Part shown: positions 37,194 through 46,694 of the stretch, piece after piece
Layout: each line of letters opens with the position of its first letter
Position numbering within the stretch: position 1 is the stretch's first letter
Source of the DNA: an uncultured Pseudoruegeria sp.
GTDB lineage: Bacteria > Pseudomonadota > Alphaproteobacteria > Rhodobacterales > Rhodobacteraceae
Length of the DNA: 64,000 nt
Direction of reading: 5' to 3'
NCBI GenBank assembly: GCA_947498155.1
Contig: CANMJD010000001.1
Coordinates: 1,054,001 to 1,118,000 of the forward strand
The notes under the pieces: model-generated
The model's database searches: none
Seen by the model: only the letters and a program-made list of their open reading frames with translations
Told to the model about the DNA's origin: nothing
Program-made: the position numbers and the translations under genes

Positions 37194-37535
37194 ATGAACT
37201 GGAAAGCCTTTATGGCCGATACCCGTGGACAAATCCGCAGAATGAATGCCACCCGCCCTGAAACCGCGTACGCGTTTCAGGCCTTGACCAAAGCCTCCAA
37301 AGAAAGCGGAGAGCTGGATCTGAAAACCCGCGAATTGATCGCGCTGGGGATCGCGGTCGCAGACCGGTGTGCGCCTTGTATCGGGTTTCACGTCGAAGGA
37401 TTGGCCAAAGCCGGCGGCACCCGCGAAGAGCTTGCCGATGCCATGTCGGTTTGTATCCAGATGGGGGGCGGACCATCATTAATGTATGCATCACAAGCCT
37501 TGGATGCCTGGGATCAGCTTATTGAATCCCCCTGA
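37194..37535 (+). CDS. Carboxymuconolactone decarboxylase / AhpD-like protein
   Basis: A 113-residue protein with the AhpD-type redox motif CAPCIGFHVEGL (CXXC followed by His) and ELIALGIAVADRC before it. Members act as peroxidase-linked disulfide reductants or decarboxylases; the CXXC motif favours the redox role. GGAG lies upstream of the ATG. A bidirectional terminator follows. Confidence 0.88.
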   Translation: MNWKAFMADTRGQIRRMNATRPETAYAFQALTKASKESGELDLKTRELIALGIAVADRCAPCIGFHVEGLAKAGGTREELADAMSVCIQMGGGPSLMYASQALDAWDQLIESP

Positions 37536-37568
37536 CCGGCCCTAAAACGCGCCCTTGGTTGTGGCAAG

Positions 37569-37599
37569 AAAAAGCCCCACCGGAATGGCGGGGCTTTTT
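37569..37599. terminator. Bidirectional rho-independent terminator
   Basis: AAAAAGCCCC and GGGGCTTTTT flank a small loop between two convergent genes, so it can stop transcription from both sides: the AhpD-like gene on the plus strand and the flavoprotein on the minus strand. Confidence 0.9.
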
Positions 37600-37601
37600 G
37601 G

Positions 37602-40106
37602 TTACCCTGTCACGCGGATCGTCGCGTTTGTTGGATCATAAGGGCTGTCTTCAACGACCTCACAGTCCCACAGCTGATCAAACATTTTTACCGAAAGCTT
37701 GGTTCCGACGTGGGCCATGTCCGGTTTCACATAGCCCATGCCAATGGATTTGCCAAAATGCACCGAATAACCGCCAGACGTCAGTCGCCCGACGCGGGTT
37801 TCGCCATCATACAGGGCTTCGCGTCCCCATGGATCAGCATCAGCGGGGCCGTCAATCAACAGTGTGACGCATTTTGACCGGATGCCAGTGGCCAACATTG
37901 CCTCTTTGCCAAAGAAGTCCTTTTCCAGATCGATAAACCGGTCCAGTCCCGCCTCTGCCGGTGTCGCATCGCGCCCCAGTTCGGTCCCAAAGGCGCGATA
38001 GGATTTTTCCTGACGCAGCCAGTTCTGCGCCCGTGCGCCGACAAGTTTCAGCCCGTGTTTTTCACCGGCTTTTTCCAGCAGATCAAACAGGTAGTTCTGC
38101 ATCTCCATCGGGTGGTGCAGCTCCCAACCCAGCTCGCCCGTATAGGCCACACGAATGGCATTCACTGGACACATGCCCAACTCGATCTGGCGTGCCGACA
38201 ACCAAGGAAAACGCTTGTTGGACAGGGCGGTTTCTGGATCGGCGTCCTTGATGATTTCTTTCAGCACATCACGCGATTTTGGTCCCGCAATCGCAAAAAC
38301 ACCCCATTGGCTGGTGACATCCTGCACCTCGATCCGGCCAAAGTCGGCTTCTTTGTCGTCGCGCGCCTTGAGCAGATAATCCTGATCGTAAGCGGTCCAG
38401 GCCCCTGCGGACACAAGGTAATATTCATCCTCGGCCAGTCGCACGATGGTGTATTCGGTCCGGGTAGTGCCCGCCGCCGTTAGCGCATAGGTCAAATTGA
38501 TCCGGCCCACTTTCGGCAATTTATTGCAGGTAAACCAATCCAGAAAAGCCGTCGCCCCCGGCCCTTTGACGATATGTTTGGTAAAGGCCGTGGCATCGAT
38601 CAGGCCAACGCCATCACGGATCGCATCGGCCTCGGATTTCGCGTATTCCCACCACGCCCCGCGCCGGAAAGAACGGGCGTCATGGTCAAAACTATCTGGC
38701 GCCCCCAAGGGGCCGAAATAATTCGGGCGTTCCCAGCCGTTCACACAGCCAAACTGCGCCCCGCGCGCCTTTTGGCGATCATAAGCCGGTGCCGTGCGCA
38801 ACGGGCGACAGGCCGGACGTTCTTCATCGGGATGGTGCAGAATATAAACATGCTCATAGCATTCTTCGTTCTTGCGCGCCGCATATTCGGTGGTCATCCA
38901 ATTCTGGGCATAGCGTTTCGGGTCCAGCGAGGCCATGTCGATTTCTGCTTCGCCATCGACCATCATCTGCGCCAGATAATACCCTGTGCCACCGGCGGCG
39001 GTGATGCCGAAACTAAACCCTTCAGCCAGCCACATATTGCGCAAACCCGGTGCCGGACCGACCAAGGGATTGCCATCCGGCGTGTAACAGATCGGCCCGT
39101 TGAAATCATCTTTCAGACCGCTCTCCTCGCAAGACGGAATGCGATGGATCATCGCCATATACTGATCCTCGATCCGTTCAAGATCGAGCGGGAACAGATC
39201 GGCGCGGAAACTGTCGGGCACGCCGTATTCAAAACAGGCCGGGGCGTTTTTCTCATAGACCCCCAGAATCCATCCGCCACGTTCTTCGCGCACATAGGAT
39301 TGCGCATCTGCATCGCGGATCACCGGATGCTCGACATGCCCCTCTGCGCGAAATGCCTGCAACGCCGGATCAACATCGGTGACGATAAACTGGTGCTCCA
39401 CCGGAATGGCTGGAATTTTTATGCCCAGCAATTTCGCGGTGCGCTGCGCGTGGTTGCCCGAAGCGGTCACAAGATGCTCTGTTGTGATAACGATCTGCTC
39501 GTCAGAGGGGATCAGGTTGCCGCCCTTTTCCACCATTTTGGTGCAGGTCACTTCCCAATGTGTCCCGTTCCAGTGGAACGCATCAGCCTGCCATTTGCGT
39601 TCGATCAGCGCCCCGCGTTGACGCGCCCCCTTGGCCATCGCCTGCGTGACATCAGCGGGATTAATATAGCCGTCGGTATGGTGATAAAGAGCCCCCTTCA
39701 GATCCTCGGTGCGGATCAGCGGCCAACGCTCCTTGATCTGTTCAGGCGTCATCCATTGATAGGGAACGTCGCAGGTTTCCGCCGTGGAAGCATAGAGCAT
39801 ATATTCATCCATACGCTCTTGGGTTTGCGCCATGCGCAGGTTGCCGACCACAGCGAAACCGGCGTTGAGCCCTGTCTCTTCTTCCAGCGACTTATAAAAA
39901 TCGACCGAGTATTTATGGATATGCGTCGTTGCAAAAGACATGTTGAACAGCGGCAGCAAGCCCGCCGCATGCCACGTCGAGCCGCTGGTCAGCTCATCGC
40001 GCTCGATCAACATCACATCGTCCCAACCGGCTTTGGCCAGATGATAGGCAATAGAGGTGCCGATCGCACCACCACCAACGATAAGGGCTTTGACTTGGGT
40101 TTTCAT
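37602..40106 (-). CDS. Dimethylglycine/sarcosine dehydrogenase-like flavoprotein with GcvT domains
   Basis: An 834-residue enzyme. The N-terminal FAD-binding domain starts ALIVGGGAIGTSIAYHLAKAG, with LTSGSTWHAAGLLP, where the His is the likely covalent FAD site in this family. The C-terminal half (from about 430) is the GcvT-like tetrahydrofolate-binding domain, with YTGELGWELHHP and RLTSGGYSVHFGKSIGMGYV. Such enzymes demethylate dimethylglycine, sarcosine or related methylamines and pass the one-carbon unit to tetrahydrofolate. Roseobacters carry many paralogues, so the exact substrate is open. It stands alone on the minus strand. Confidence 0.88.
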   Translation of the reverse strand: MKTQVKALIVGGGAIGTSIAYHLAKAGWDDVMLIERDELTSGSTWHAAGLLPLFNMSFATTHIHKYSVDFYKSLEEETGLNAGFAVVGNLRMAQTQERMDEYMLYASTAETCDVPYQWMTPEQIKERWPLIRTEDLKGALYHHTDGYINPADVTQAMAKGARQRGALIERKWQADAFHWNGTHWEVTCTKMVEKGGNLIPSDEQIVITTEHLVTASGNHAQRTAKLLGIKIPAIPVEHQFIVTDVDPALQAFRAEGHVEHPVIRDADAQSYVREERGGWILGVYEKNAPACFEYGVPDSFRADLFPLDLERIEDQYMAMIHRIPSCEESGLKDDFNGPICYTPDGNPLVGPAPGLRNMWLAEGFSFGITAAGGTGYYLAQMMVDGEAEIDMASLDPKRYAQNWMTTEYAARKNEECYEHVYILHHPDEERPACRPLRTAPAYDRQKARGAQFGCVNGWERPNYFGPLGAPDSFDHDARSFRRGAWWEYAKSEADAIRDGVGLIDATAFTKHIVKGPGATAFLDWFTCNKLPKVGRINLTYALTAAGTTRTEYTIVRLAEDEYYLVSAGAWTAYDQDYLLKARDDKEADFGRIEVQDVTSQWGVFAIAGPKSRDVLKEIIKDADPETALSNKRFPWLSARQIELGMCPVNAIRVAYTGELGWELHHPMEMQNYLFDLLEKAGEKHGLKLVGARAQNWLRQEKSYRAFGTELGRDATPAEAGLDRFIDLEKDFFGKEAMLATGIRSKCVTLLIDGPADADPWGREALYDGETRVGRLTSGGYSVHFGKSIGMGYVKPDMAHVGTKLSVKMFDQLWDCEVVEDSPYDPTNATIRVTG

Positions 40107-40207
40107 AGGTCATCTCTGCTGAACGTGTCTGAACAACATGATGGCAGAATTTAAAGCGCAAGCAAAAGGATTGCCCGACTGAAAAAACCGCAAAACCGAC
40201 CTAAGCG

Positions 40208-40576
40208 TTAATCCGCGTCAACTTTGCAGGATTTAAATCCGCGATCACTGGCACAGGTAAAAATCTTCGGTGCATCATCGGCAGGTTTATGGCCAACGCT
40301 TAGGCCAATGCGCTCTGTCCAAGGGATTTCTTCATCAAGGCTGATCGACGGATCGCTCGGCGCTTCGGGGGCGCTGTATTTGGCGCGCATCATATGGAGC
40401 CCCTGCCCTGCGGCCTCCAGACGTGTGGCGGCAATATCACTCAGAAGCATGGTGTAATCGGCAATGGCAAATTCCTGCCCTGCAGCCTGAGCCGCCGCTT
40501 GCCGACGTGAAAAATCAACCGCGGCCACGGTAAACCCCATGATAATCGCGAAAATCGCCATAAACCCAATACGCAT
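40208..40576 (-). CDS. Hypothetical membrane-anchored protein
   Basis: A 122-residue protein with one N-terminal hydrophobic segment (MAIFAIIMGFTVAAVDF), then an Ala/Gln-rich helix and two cysteines near the C-terminus (FTCASDRGFKSCKVD). I do not recognise a family. It is divergent from panC and about 100 bp upstream of the flavoprotein gene on the same strand. Its composition matches the core genome. Confidence 0.6.
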   Translation of the reverse strand: MRIGFMAIFAIIMGFTVAAVDFSRRQAAAQAAGQEFAIADYTMLLSDIAATRLEAAGQGLHMMRAKYSAPEAPSDPSISLDEEIPWTERIGLSVGHKPADDAPKIFTCASDRGFKSCKVDAD

Positions 40577-40760
40577 TCATATACTCCGTCAACCATGCTT
40601 GGGCATCTTCTACGATCAGATTCGGGCAAAAATCGGCGCGAGAGCGGGCAAAGGCAGGGCATTTTCTGAGGGATGTCGCCCTGATCGTGCAGCGAAAACC
40701 TTGTTTCGCCGCAAGGCAATGTCTACACCGGAGAGCACCAATACCAAAGAGGGCCGTTTC

Positions 40761-41606
40761 ATGCAGAGCTGTCAGACCGTTGCCGATACACGTGTGGCAA
40801 TTGCCGGTTTACGCAAGTCTGGAAAAACCATTGCCCTTGTCCCGACCATGGGATTTCTGCACGCCGGACATATATCGCTTGTGCGCCGCGCCAAACAGCT
40901 GGCGGATCATGTCGTTGTCAGCATTTTTGTAAATCCGACCCAATTCGGCGACCCGGCTGATCTGGAAAAATACCCGCGCAACACCGAGGGCGATCTGGCC
41001 CTGTTGCAGGCCGAGGGTGTCGCGCTTGTTTTCGTACCCGAGGTTGAGGCGATATACCCCGAAGGCGCTGAAACCATTGTCGAAACCACAGTTCTGGCGA
41101 ATATGCTGCATGGGCAGGTGCGTCCAGGGCATTTTCGGGGTGTGACCACCGTGGTCAGCAAGCTTTTCAACATTGTCGGGCCGGATGTTGCGGTTTTTGG
41201 CGAGAAAGATTTTCAACAGCTCGCCGTCATCCGAAAAATGGTACGCGATTTGCATTTTCCGATAGAAATCATTGGCGGCACCACCCAGCGTGAGGCCGAT
41301 GGGTTGGCCATGTCATCCCGCAATGTCAGACTATCGCCCGAGGATCGCCGCGCGGCGCTGGTTTTGAGCCGCGCGCTTGATCAGGCAGAGCGTCAGGTTG
41401 CCGAGGGAACCACAATCGAAACACTACAGCACACCGTCGCATCGGCAATCAAGGCCGAACCGCGCGCCCGTTTAATGGCCGTGGACATCTGCGAAGCCGA
41501 TACCCTTGCGCCGCTCTCCGGCGCGGTGACCGGCACGGTTGCCCTTATGATTTCCGCTGAATTTGGCGGTATTCTTCTGATCGACCAACGCGTTATAACC
41601 CCTTAG
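40761..41606 (+). CDS. panC: Pantothenate synthetase
   Basis: Joins pantoate and beta-alanine using ATP. It has 281 residues from the ATG at 40761; the frame extends upstream into the spacer without similarity. [14 protein letters not shown] contains the HIGH-type motif, followed by [21 protein letters not shown] and MSSRNVRLS (KMSKS equivalent). It precedes panB by 22 bp. Coenzyme A synthesis continues with coaBC at 53 kb. Confidence 0.96.
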   Translation: MQSCQTVADTRVAIAGLRKSGKTIALVPTMGFLHAGHISLVRRAKQLADHVVVSIFVNPTQFGDPADLEKYPRNTEGDLALLQAEGVALVFVPEVEAIYPEGAETIVETTVLANMLHGQVRPGHFRGVTTVVSKLFNIVGPDVAVFGEKDFQQLAVIRKMVRDLHFPIEIIGGTTQREADGLAMSSRNVRLSPEDRRAALVLSRALDQAERQVAEGTTIETLQHTVASAIKAEPRARLMAVDICEADTLAPLSGAVTGTVALMISAEFGGILLIDQRVITP

Positions 41607-41628
41607 CCCAAGAGCAAAAGGACCCTCC

Positions 41629-42438
41629 ATGTCGAAACAAGTCCAAGTCCGCCGTACAACCGTTCCCCAGATTGCTTCCCGCAAAGGCGGAGAGCCGATT
41701 GTATCGCTCACCTCCTATCACGCCCATACGGCGGCGATAGTCGATAAACACGCAGATTTCATTCTTGTGGGGGACAGCCTTGGCATGGTGATGCATGGCA
41801 TGGAAAGCACCGTCGGGGTGCCGCTGGATTTGATGATCATGCACGGCAAGGCCGTGGTGCGCGGCACCCAAAAAGCGCTTATCGTGGTGGATATGCCCTT
41901 TGGCACCTATGAGGAAAGCCCGGGTGTGGCCTTTCGCAATGCCGCCAAAATCATGAAAGAAACCCAATGCGGCGCCGTGAAGGTTGAAGGCGGTGCACGC
42001 ATGGCCGAAACCATCCGGTTTCTGACCGAACGCGGCATTCCGGTGATGGCCCACATCGGCCTGACTCCACAATCCAGCCACGTCATGGGCGGCTTCAAGA
42101 CCCAAGGCCGCGACGAAGACACATGGGCCCTACATGAGGCCGATGCCAAAGCGGTCTCGGACGCTGGCGCTTTTGCTGTTGTGCTTGAAGGGATGGTCGA
42201 ACCTTTGGCCGCCCGCATTACCAAACAAATCCCGATCCCCACGATTGGCATTGGGGCTTCGGTGGACTGTGACGGGCAAATTCTGGTGCTTGAGGATATG
42301 CTGGGCCTTAACGAATGGACGCCAAAATTCGTCAAGGTCTACGGGCAGTTGGGGCCAATGATCGAACAGGCCGTAGAAGAGTATGCCAAGGATGTGAAAG
42401 GTCGGAAATTCCCGACAGAAGACGAGGTCTATCGTTAA
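41629..42438 (+). CDS. panB: 3-methyl-2-oxobutanoate hydroxymethyltransferase
   Basis: Makes ketopantoate from 2-ketoisovalerate and methylene-tetrahydrofolate, the step before pantothenate formation. It has 269 residues with [28 protein letters not shown]-type motifs ([14 protein letters not shown]), [19 protein letters not shown] and [23 protein letters not shown] lies upstream. It forms an operon with panC. Confidence 0.96.
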   Translation: MSKQVQVRRTTVPQIASRKGGEPIVSLTSYHAHTAAIVDKHADFILVGDSLGMVMHGMESTVGVPLDLMIMHGKAVVRGTQKALIVVDMPFGTYEESPGVAFRNAAKIMKETQCGAVKVEGGARMAETIRFLTERGIPVMAHIGLTPQSSHVMGGFKTQGRDEDTWALHEADAKAVSDAGAFAVVLEGMVEPLAARITKQIPIPTIGIGASVDCDGQILVLEDMLGLNEWTPKFVKVYGQLGPMIEQAVEEYAKDVKGRKFPTEDEVYR

Positions 42439-42448
42439 TTCCCCAACT

Positions 42449-42478
42449 CCCCGACGCCGGGCTGCGCCAGCGCCGGGG
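42449..42478 (+). terminator. Probable terminator after panCB
   Basis: CCCCG-A-CGC and GCG-C-CGGGG can pair around a 12-base GC-rich loop, 10 bases after the panB stop. No T-run follows, so it would be non-canonical. The rest of the 146-bp gap to the next gene shows nothing further. Confidence 0.4.
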
Positions 42479-42584
42479 GCCAAGAGGCGCGCTAATACGG
42501 TGAGTGAAACGCGTCTCTTGATTCATTTATGGTTTAACGGGGCCAGCGAAAAACTCCGTCGACAAAAATCTTGAAAGTTGCAAA

Positions 42585-43412
42585 ATGAAAAGCCAACTGG
42601 CGGTTTGGGACCTGAAGACCCAAGTAAAATGTGTGATTTTTGAAAGCTCAAAACACATCGAAGCCCCCAATTGGAGCCCATGCGGGCGTTTTCTGCTGGT
42701 GAATGGCGAGGGTCGGCTGTTTCGGGTGCCGCTTGATGCACCTGCCCTACAGCCCGTGGACACCGGCGCTGCGGTTTCGTTGAATAATGACCACGGGTTT
42801 TCCCCGGACGGCACGCAAATCGCGATTAGTGATAAAACCGAAACCGGTGAAAGCTGTATCTATACCCTGCCCGTTTCAGGGGGGACGCCCACACGAATTA
42901 CACAAAATGTACCATCATACTGGCATGGCTGGTCCCCTGATGGGCTGACCCATACCTATGTTGGCTTTCGCGGTACGCCCCGAAAGGCGGTTTTGCTCAG
43001 CATCCCCGCCAATGGCGGTACGGAAACCTGTCTTTGCGATGCGTTTGATCACATCGACGGGCCTGACTATTCGGCGGACGGTAGCTGGATCTGGTTCAAC
43101 GGAGAGCGCGACGGCACGGTAGAGCTTTGGCGTTACAATCTAAAGACCGCGTCCTTAGAGCAAATGACAAAGGACGAGCGCATCAATTGGTTCCCGCACC
43201 CCTCTCCAAGTGGCAAACATGTAGTCTATCTAGCCTATCCCGAAGGCACGATAGGCCATCCGGCAGAGAAAGATGTGGAACTGCGTTTGCTGCCCGCCGA
43301 AGGCGGTACACCGAAAATATTGCTGTCGCTCTTCGGCGGACAAGGCACAATCAATGTACCCAGCTGGCATCCCGAAGGCGATAAATTCGCTTTTATGCAA
43401 TATCTTCCCTAA
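42585..43412 (+). CDS. TolB-like beta-propeller protein
   Basis: A 275-residue protein with repeated PD40/TolB-type blades: APNWSPCGRFLLV, NNDHGFSPDGTQIAI, YWHGWSPDGLTHTYV, DGPDYSADGSWIWF and WFPHPSPSGKHVVY. No signal peptide is visible, unlike periplasmic TolB, so it is probably cytoplasmic and of unknown role. GC is lower than in panB. It converges on a sulfotransferase-like gene 8 bp away. Confidence 0.82.
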   Translation: MKSQLAVWDLKTQVKCVIFESSKHIEAPNWSPCGRFLLVNGEGRLFRVPLDAPALQPVDTGAAVSLNNDHGFSPDGTQIAISDKTETGESCIYTLPVSGGTPTRITQNVPSYWHGWSPDGLTHTYVGFRGTPRKAVLLSIPANGGTETCLCDAFDHIDGPDYSADGSWIWFNGERDGTVELWRYNLKTASLEQMTKDERINWFPHPSPSGKHVVYLAYPEGTIGHPAEKDVELRLLPAEGGTPKILLSLFGGQGTINVPSWHPEGDKFAFMQYLP

Positions 43413-43420
43413 GAATAGCC

Positions 43421-44011
43421 TTACCGTGTTAGCGGGCTGCCACTTTCAGCCCCGCCAACTTGCTTCCATAAAGCGGGATCAAAACGCTGGCCCATCATAC
43501 GGGAGAGCAAACTAAAATTCGGCCTGCGAATATTCCAGATCAAAAGTTGTCGACGACGATGCTTGACGAAAAACTCCATGACATCAAGATGATGACGGAG
43601 CCAGTTGCGCCGCCATTCGTCAATGACCCGATTTTTTGAGCCGTACCCCTTTTGATGCTGATAGGCCGTTAAGTAATATCCATCGGCATGTTTAATCCGG
43701 CTTCTTATCCAATTTTCCATATTGCGGGTGTTCAGAATAAACAGAGCATCCGGATACGCCGCATAGAGGGCCCTAAAATGACGAAAACCTTCAAAGTGCT
43801 CAGTGTCGGATAAGAATTCCATGTCAGTGAAAACATCTACATGTTGCCAATTATGGAATGGCTGACGCCCTTCGGAAAGATCACGTTGCAGATCTTGGGC
43901 AAGTTTTCCAAACTCCCAATGGGCGGTTTTATACCCGTGGGCTGCAAAGAACTGCTCTATCGCCCGCGTCGCGCAACGATTGAAACCGATCTGGAAAACC
44001 TTTCTGTTCAC
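43421..44011 (-). CDS. Sulfotransferase-like protein
   Basis: A 196-residue protein. VFQIGFNRCATRAIEQFFAAHGY is a variant of the 5'-phosphosulfate loop, and LFILNTRNMENWIRSRI matches the 3'-phosphate-binding motif, so PAPS-dependent sulfotransfer is likely, though the substrate is unknown. I chose GTG at 44011 because GGAGG lies five bases upstream; the frame opens at a TTG at 44023. Sample lines are about 40-43% GC, well below the neighbours, which suggests transfer, perhaps with surface polysaccharide functions. Confidence 0.75.
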   Translation of the reverse strand: MNRKVFQIGFNRCATRAIEQFFAAHGYKTAHWEFGKLAQDLQRDLSEGRQPFHNWQHVDVFTDMEFLSDTEHFEGFRHFRALYAAYPDALFILNTRNMENWIRSRIKHADGYYLTAYQHQKGYGSKNRVIDEWRRNWLRHHLDVMEFFVKHRRRQLLIWNIRRPNFSLLSRMMGQRFDPALWKQVGGAESGSPLTR

Positions 44012-44115
44012 CGCCCCCTCCAAAAAAGCCGAGGAATCAATGCCGCGCAGGGCATTGCCAACATGCTCTGAGTAGCAGAACTTTAACGAAATTGGGAGTC
44101 GCCCGCGTTTGCCCC

Positions 44116-45102
44116 CTAAAGCATCGAGGGCACGACCTGATCCGGTGGGCGGTGGCCATCTTCAAAAGTTTTTACATTGATGATGACCTTTTCACCCATC
44201 TCAAGCCGCCCCTCTTCGGTGGCAGAGCCGATATGTGGCAGCAAAATAACATTGTTCAAATCCGCCAGCCGCGGGTTCACCATATGCCCCTGTTCATGCA
44301 CATCCAGTGCCGCACCAGCCAGTTCCTTGGCCCGCAGCATCCGGGTCAGGGCGGCCTCATCCACGACTTCACCGCGCGAGGTATTCACGATCACCGATGT
44401 GGGTTTCATCAGTTTTAGCCGGCGCGCATTCAGCAAATGAAAGGTCGCGGGGGTATGGGGGCAGTTGATCGACAGAATATCAACGCGGCTGATCATCTGA
44501 TCCAGACTTTCCCAATAGGTCGCATCCAGACCGTTCTCAATGTCACGATGCAAACGGCGTCGGTTGTGGTAATGCACCTGCAAACCAAAAGCGCTGGCAC
44601 GACGGGCGACGGCCTGCCCGATACGGCCCATCCCCAAAATGCCAAGGCGTTTACCACCAACCCGCTGCCCTAGCATCGAAGTTGGCGCCCAACCTTCCCA
44701 GTTCTGTTCCTGCATCACGCGCACCCCTTCGACAAGGCGGCGTTTCAACCCGATGATCAGCGCAATCACCATATCGGCGGTGTCTTCGGTCAGCACATCT
44801 GGTGTGTTGGACACCAGAATACCGCGCTGGCGGGCCGTGGCGACGTCGATATGATCGACACCAGCGCCGTAATTGGCGATCAGCTTTAGCTGTTCGCCAG
44901 CTTGCCCCAACATGCCACCGTCAATCGTATCGGTAATCGTGGGCACCAGAACATCGGCCCGTTTCATGGCCGCGACAAGCTCTGCTTTGTCCATTGGCGC
45001 GTCGGTTTCGCGCAGCTCGACGTCGAACAGCTCTTTCATCCGGGTCTCTACAACCTCGGGCAACCGTCGCGTCACGACAACACTTAGACGTTTGGCTGGC
45101 AT
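44116..45102 (-). CDS. D-isomer-specific 2-hydroxyacid dehydrogenase
   Basis: A 328-residue NAD(P)-dependent enzyme. GILGMGRIGQAVARRA is the dinucleotide-binding motif. NTSRGEVVDEAAL, GAALDVHEQ and LLPHIGSATEEGR supply the catalytic Arg, Glu and His. It best resembles glyoxylate/hydroxypyruvate reductases. The chosen ATG at 45102 has AAAGGGA upstream; the frame runs further but without similarity. It is divergent from an SH3 protein gene. Confidence 0.9.
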   Translation of the reverse strand: MPAKRLSVVVTRRLPEVVETRMKELFDVELRETDAPMDKAELVAAMKRADVLVPTITDTIDGGMLGQAGEQLKLIANYGAGVDHIDVATARQRGILVSNTPDVLTEDTADMVIALIIGLKRRLVEGVRVMQEQNWEGWAPTSMLGQRVGGKRLGILGMGRIGQAVARRASAFGLQVHYHNRRRLHRDIENGLDATYWESLDQMISRVDILSINCPHTPATFHLLNARRLKLMKPTSVIVNTSRGEVVDEAALTRMLRAKELAGAALDVHEQGHMVNPRLADLNNVILLPHIGSATEEGRLEMGEKVIINVKTFEDGHRPPDQVVPSML

Positions 45103-45247
45103 GATGGGCGTCCCTTTTCTTTTCTTTACACGCTGATGGTGCCACAGTGCCAACAAGCGAGCGCGGGCACAAGAACCCGAAGCCGTGAATGAGGGTTGGG
45201 CGAGCAATTTTATTTCGCCTTCAGTTTTTTAGGTGAGTGGAGGCAGC

Positions 45248-45751
45248 ATGCTTGCACAGGCGCGCACCGTTATGGTGTCGGTTTTTACGGTAATTCTGAT
45301 GGCACAGGGCGCCATGGCAGAAGATCGCGGTCCGGTGACCAATCTTCCGATGCCGCGGTTTGTCTCAATGAAGGCCAGCGAGGGCAATGTCCGACGTGGG
45401 CCAAGCCTGACCCATCGAATCGATTGGGTCTATAAGCATCGCAATATGCCCCTAGAGGTGACCGGAGAATTCGGCCACTGGCGGCGGGTACGCGACCGCG
45501 AAGGTGCCGGAGGCTGGGTGCATTATTCGCTGTTATCGGGTGTGCGCACGGTGATCGTTGCGCAAGATGATGTCGTCCTGCACGGACGGCCTGATACACG
45601 CACCACCCCTGTGGCCCAACTTGAACCCGGTGTCGTGGCCCGTCTTGGCGAATGCAATGACGACTGGTGCCGCCTGTCAGCGGGCGGCTATCGCGGCTGG
45701 GCCCGTAAAGAAATGCTTTGGGGGGTAAAACCCGACGAAATTCGCGAATAG
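45248..45751 (+). CDS. Secreted bacterial SH3-domain protein
   Basis: A 167-residue exported protein. The signal peptide is VMVSVFTVILMAQGAMA. The mature part carries two SH3-like repeats: MKASEGNVRRGPSLTHRIDWV with WRRVRDREGAGGWVHYSLL, and VVLHGRPDTRTTPVA with WCRLSAGGYRGWARKEML. Such domains bind peptidoglycan or peptides in the envelope. The ATG at 45248 has GGAGG upstream. It precedes the CDF transporter on the same strand. Confidence 0.88.
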   Translation: MLAQARTVMVSVFTVILMAQGAMAEDRGPVTNLPMPRFVSMKASEGNVRRGPSLTHRIDWVYKHRNMPLEVTGEFGHWRRVRDREGAGGWVHYSLLSGVRTVIVAQDDVVLHGRPDTRTTPVAQLEPGVVARLGECNDDWCRLSAGGYRGWARKEMLWGVKPDEIRE

Positions 45752-45814
45752 ACCTGATATTGCGCGCAAGCTTGCGTTAAAAGCGCGGCACGTTGATCAG
45801 GATTCGGGCCCGAA

Positions 45815-46693
45815 ATGGAAACCCAAAAACGCACATTTCTGTCGTCTTCGGCTGGCATCGCCTCCTCTGTGGTGGCGTTGGCGCTGGTGCTGCTAAAGCT
45901 CTGGGCGCTGTCTGAAACCGGCGCGCTGACGGTTGCGGCATCGCTGGCCGATAGTGCGCTTGATCTGCTAATGAGCGTCGCGGCCCTTGCCGCCATCCTG
46001 TATGCGGCCCGCCCGCCGGATGAGGATCACGCCTTTGGTCATACCTCTGCCGAAGATATTGCCGCTTTGGGACAGGCGGCCTTTATCCTTGTGTCGGCCT
46101 TGGTCATCTCTGGCGCGGCAATCCGGCGTCTACTGTCTGACAGCCCACCCGAACTCACCGCACAGGGGCCGGGCATGGTGGCCATGGCCCTATCGATTGT
46201 ACTGACCCTGTGTCTGCTGGCGTGGCAGCGCTATGTGGTGATCAAAACCGGTAACCGCGTGGTTTCAGCGGATTCGCTGCATTATCTATCGGATCTGATC
46301 CCTAATCTGGGCGCCATTCTGGCGCTGTGGGCGTCGGCCACGTATGGCATGCAAAACATCGACAGCTTTGTGGCGCTGGCCACTGCCGTCATGCTGTTGA
46401 CCAGTGCGACCCATATCGGCAAAGGCGCGTTTGATGCGCTGATGGACCGGCAGGCCGATCCGGTTTTGATCCAAAAGATAGAGGACATCGTGGGCGACTG
46501 GCCCGGCGTTTTGGGGCATCATGATTTGCGCAGCCGGACCGCCGGATCGCAGATTTTCATCAATCTCCATATCGAGGTCGAGGGCAACCAATCGCTGTTT
46601 GATGCCCATGAAATCGCTGCCTCGCTCAAACGCGAGATATGCGGAAAATTTCCTGAAGTGGACCTGATCATCCACAAGGACCCCGCCCGATAG
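45815..46693 (+). CDS. Cation diffusion facilitator (FieF-like)
   Basis: A 292-residue inner-membrane metal/proton antiporter with about six helices. The transport site is intact: Asp46 and Asp50 (DSALD) with His156 and Asp160 (HYLSD). DEDHAFGH is the interface site, and the C-terminal cytosolic domain starts near QKIEDIVGDWPGV. Substrates are likely zinc or iron; specificity cannot be set from sequence. Confidence 0.92.
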   Translation: METQKRTFLSSSAGIASSVVALALVLLKLWALSETGALTVAASLADSALDLLMSVAALAAILYAARPPDEDHAFGHTSAEDIAALGQAAFILVSALVISGAAIRRLLSDSPPELTAQGPGMVAMALSIVLTLCLLAWQRYVVIKTGNRVVSADSLHYLSDLIPNLGAILALWASATYGMQNIDSFVALATAVMLLTSATHIGKGAFDALMDRQADPVLIQKIEDIVGDWPGVLGHHDLRSRTAGSQIFINLHIEVEGNQSLFDAHEIAASLKREICGKFPEVDLIIHKDPAR

Positions 46694-46694
46694 C

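Noticed and set aside
38574-40154. Plus-strand open frame of 526 codons opposite the dimethylglycine dehydrogenase-like gene
   Set aside because: Its translation has no family features and lies wholly antisense to a gene with clear FAD and GcvT motifs.
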